Source of the DNA: Candidatus Omnitrophota bacterium
Lineage (GTDB): Bacteria; Omnitrophota; Gorgyraeia; Aquiviventales; Aquiviventaceae
Length of the DNA stretch: 7,707 bases
Direction: 5' to 3'
NCBI GenBank assembly: GCA_016206585.1
Contig: JACQRE010000109.1
Coordinates: 1 to 7,707, forward strand
The translations under genes were made by a program, and so were the position numbers. This document shows positions 5,734 to 7,707 of the stretch, in pieces (positions within the stretch are counted from its first letter, which is position 1; each line of letters starts with the position of its first letter). Under the pieces are notes generated by a model. That model did not search any database and was not told the DNA's origin. It worked only from the letters and a program-made list of their open reading frames with translations.

Positions 5734-5755
5734 GTAGTGTTGCTTAAAACTCCTT

Positions 5756-5761
5756 AAAGGA
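5756..5761 (+). promoter_or_regulatory. Ribosome binding site of the CpaE-CpaF fusion gene
   Basis: AAAGGA lies five bases before ATG 5767, within an A/T-rich leader. It supports this start as a free-standing translation start, in contrast to the coupled genes upstream, and it places the start ahead of the P-loop of the CpaE domain. Confidence 0.7.
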
Positions 5762-5766
5762 ACGCG

Positions 5767-7707
5767 ATGCCGCCCCCAGCTTCAACCGCACCCGGTGAGT
5801 CCGCCGCCTCCACGTCGATGCCGGCTTCCCAGCAGGGCACCAACGGGCGCTTCATCGTCGTCTTCGGGACGAAGGGCGGCATCGGCAAGACCGTCGTGGC
5901 CATCAACACCGCGGTGGCCCTCGCCCAGCGGACCAAGAACCCGGTGTGCCTCATCGACCTCGACGTCATGGCGATGGGCGACGTGGCGAAGCTCCTCAGC
6001 GTGACGACGTCCAGCGCCATCGTCGACGCGATGCCGGCGCTGAAGCGGATGGTGGACGCGCAGACCAACGGGGCGCCCCCCGGACAGGCCTCCCCCCTCC
6101 CCTCGAATCTGGCCCTGGGCGGCCTCATCACCGCCCACGCCTCCGGCGTGCACGTGATGACCTGCCTCTCGAATCCCAGGCAGATGAGCCAGCTCAATCC
6201 CCAGGCGCTGGGGCTGCTCTTCCGGGAGCTCAAGAAGCGGTACGAGTACGTGATCGTCGACGGGGGCAAGGGGTTCTCCGAGGCGCTGATCAGCGCCTTC
6301 GACGCCGCCAACATGATCCTGCTGGTCGCCACCCCCGATGTCCTGACGCTGTACCAGACCAAATGGGCGCTCAGCATGGTCGAGAGCCTCCTGTTCCCGT
6401 CGATCATGGTGAAGGCGCTCCTCAACCGCGCCGAGAGCCGCGGGAGCATCGGCACGCAGGACGTGCGGGAGGTGATCCCGTGCGAGGTGATCGGGCAGAT
6501 CCCCTCCGACGGACGCACCGTCGGCACCGCCACGAACCAGGGCACGCCGGTCGTCACCGCCTTTGGCTACTCCAAGGTCGCGGAGGCGTTCACCAAGCTG
6601 GCCGAGGTGCTGACGACCCGGCCCGAGCTCTACGTGGCACACCAGGACGTGCCGCGGCACCGGCGGACGGAAGCGGCGGGGGAGGGGGGCGTGCTCGCGC
6701 AGGCGAACCCGACCCTGTGGTCCTCGCGGCTGTACACGACGGAGGAGACGGCGCGCCCGGACGCCGTGATCGACGAGATTGCCGCGATGAAGCGGCGCAT
6801 CCACAAGCAGCTCGTGGAGGAGCTGGATTTGAAGCGGCTGAACGTGGGGGCCATCGCCGACAACGTCCAGATGACCGAGCTGCGCAAGCGGGTGGAGCCG
6901 GTGATCGCCAACCTGCTCGCGCGCGAGATGGGCGGCATGATCTCCTCGCACGAGGTGCGCGCGCGCCTGGTGAAGGAAATCGTCGACGAGGCGCTGGGCC
7001 TGGGGCCCCTGGAGGAGCTGCTGGCCGACGCCCAGGTGAGCGACATCCTCGTGAACAACAAGGACGAGATCTACGTCGAGCGGCAGGGCAAGCTGGAGCT
7101 GACGGCGAAGAAGTTCCTCTCCAACGACCAGGTCCGCGCGGTCATCGAGCGCATCGTCGCCCCGCTCGGCCGGCGCGTCGATGAGGCGAACCCGATGGTC
7201 GACGCCCGCCTGCCGGACGGCTCCCGCATCAACGCGATCATACCGCCGCTGTCGGTGAAGGGGCCGGTGCTCTCCATCCGGAAGTTCGCCCGCGTGCGGT
7301 ACACCCAAGAGGACCTCATCAAGTTCGGCAGCATTTCACCCGCGATGGCGCAGTTCATGCAGGCCTGCGTGTTCGCCCGAAAGAACATGATCATCTCCGG
7401 CGGCACGGGATCCGGGAAGACGACCTTTTTGAACATCGTCTCGGCGTTCATCCCCGAGGGGGAGCGGATCATCACGATCGAGGACGCGGCGGAGCTCAAG
7501 CTGCAGCAGCCGCACTGGGTCAGCCTCGAGGGCCGCCCGGCCAACGTGGAAGGGAAGGGCCATATTGCCATCAGCGATCTGTTCCGCAACGCGCTGCGCA
7601 TGCGGCCCGACCGCATCATCATCGGGGAGTGCCGCGGCGCGGAGAGCCTCGACATGCTGCAGGCGATGAACACCGGCCACGACGGCTCCATGACGACGAT
7701 CCACGCC
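5767..7707 (+). CDS. cpaE-cpaF: CpaE/TadZ-CpaF/TadA fusion ATPase, cut by the window edge
   Basis: One uninterrupted frame of 647 codons reaches the window end. Residues 28 to about 270 are a ParA/MinD-like ATPase of the CpaE/TadZ type, which positions Tad machines. It has the deviant Walker A GTKGGIGKT (K36, K41), VCLIDLDVMAMGDVAKLL (D64, D66) and a switch II region YVIVDGGKG (D165), where the family usually has VDTPP. The receiver-like domain normally found before the CpaE ATPase is absent; only a 27-residue Ser/Ala/Pro-rich tail precedes the P-loop. A linker of about 70 residues follows. From about 341 comes a CpaF/TadA ATPase with canonical motifs: GGTGSGKTT (K551), ERIITIEDAAEL, DRIIIGECRG (E621) and HDGSMTTIHA (638-647), where the window stops. 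About 110 residues are probably missing. No stop codon or ribosome site separates the two halves, so fusion is the simple reading. Confidence 0.92.
   Translation, partial: MPPPASTAPGESAASTSMPASQQGTNGRFIVVFGTKGGIGKTVVAINTAVALAQRTKNPVCLIDLDVMAMGDVAKLLSVTTSSAIVDAMPALKRMVDAQTNGAPPGQASPLPSNLALGGLITAHASGVHVMTCLSNPRQMSQLNPQALGLLFRELKKRYEYVIVDGGKGFSEALISAFDAANMILLVATPDVLTLYQTKWALSMVESLLFPSIMVKALLNRAESRGSIGTQDVREVIPCEVIGQIPSDGRTVGTATNQGTPVVTAFGYSKVAEAFTKLAEVLTTRPELYVAHQDVPRHRRTEAAGEGGVLAQANPTLWSSRLYTTEETARPDAVIDEIAAMKRRIHKQLVEELDLKRLNVGAIADNVQMTELRKRVEPVIANLLAREMGGMISSHEVRARLVKEIVDEALGLGPLEELLADAQVSDILVNNKDEIYVERQGKLELTAKKFLSNDQVRAVIERIVAPLGRRVDEANPMVDARLPDGSRINAIIPPLSVKGPVLSIRKFARVRYTQEDLIKFGSISPAMAQFMQACVFARKNMIISGGTGSGKTTFLNIVSAFIPEGERIITIEDAAELKLQQPHWVSLEGRPANVEGKGHIAISDLFRNALRMRPDRIIIGECRGAESLDMLQAMNTGHDGSMTTIHA

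Noticed and set aside
5722..5745. A sigma-54 promoter (TGGC and TTGC boxes)
   Set aside because: The boxes lie 18 bases apart start to start, whereas the -24/-12 consensus needs about 11.
5526..5747. A 73-codon frame through array 3
   Set aside because: It starts inside the secretin gene without a ribosome site and is mostly repeat translation. It is kept only as a remark on the hydrophobic reading of the right arm.
6570..6790. A frameshift or missed gene boundary between the CpaE and CpaF halves
   Set aside because: Codon-by-codon reading stays in one frame from 5767 to 7707, with no stop and no ribosome site before the ATG near 6787.
5782..7308. A 508-codon - strand frame and a 412-codon + frame (5946-7184) over the CpaE-CpaF gene
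   Set aside because: Both are low-complexity shadows. The frame from 5767 contains two complete P-loop motifs and runs open to the window end.

Overview
The window is GC-rich bacterial DNA (roughly two thirds G+C by eye). It carries part of a Tad/Flp-type (type IVc) pilus locus, all on the + strand, running off the right edge. The gene content points to a diderm, because a secretin is present. The architecture, with fused Tad proteins and short-unit palindromic arrays between genes, suggests an uncultivated lineage such as Omnitrophota, NC10, Rokubacteria or Nitrospirota. That placement is a guess: no marker gene in the window settles it.

Layout. Bases 1-52 are the 3' two thirds of a tRNA-Glu(CTC). 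Bases 53-236 hold no convincing gene but are rich in potential RNA hairpins and end in a good intrinsic terminator at 237-270. A likely -10 box at 282-287 then starts an operon. It contains a small two-helix membrane protein (315-581), a CpaF/TadA-like secretion ATPase with altered motifs (590-1873), a lipoprotein of the SurA/PrsA parvulin type (1870-2928), CpaB/RcpC (2940-3854), and a CpaC/RcpA secretin with an extra TonB-like C-terminal domain (about 3820-5559). After a 207-base gap with a possible internal promoter comes a long open frame (5767 to the edge). It fuses a CpaE/TadZ ParA-like ATPase to a second, canonical CpaF/TadA ATPase. No pilin, prepilin peptidase, TadB or TadC gene is visible; these could lie downstream.

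How the genes fit together. CpaC would form the outer-membrane channel and CpaB its periplasmic partner. The parvulin lipoprotein may help fold or place the secretin. CpaE would position the machine and CpaF power pilus extension and retraction. Having two CpaF-type ATPases, one tied to CpaE, is unusual for one locus.

Most striking signal. Three gene junctions (1880-1960, 3860-3990, 5559-5682) carry elements that share no sequence but have one design: a run of 7-base units facing a run of the complementary 7-base units, starting within a few bases of the upstream stop codon. Two of them are read through as the signal peptides of the next protein. The left arm supplies a polar N-terminal stretch and the right arm supplies hydrophobic core. 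A 7-base unit gives the same heptapeptide in every frame, and a palindrome reads the same in both orientations. Such elements could therefore work as ready-made export signals wherever they land.
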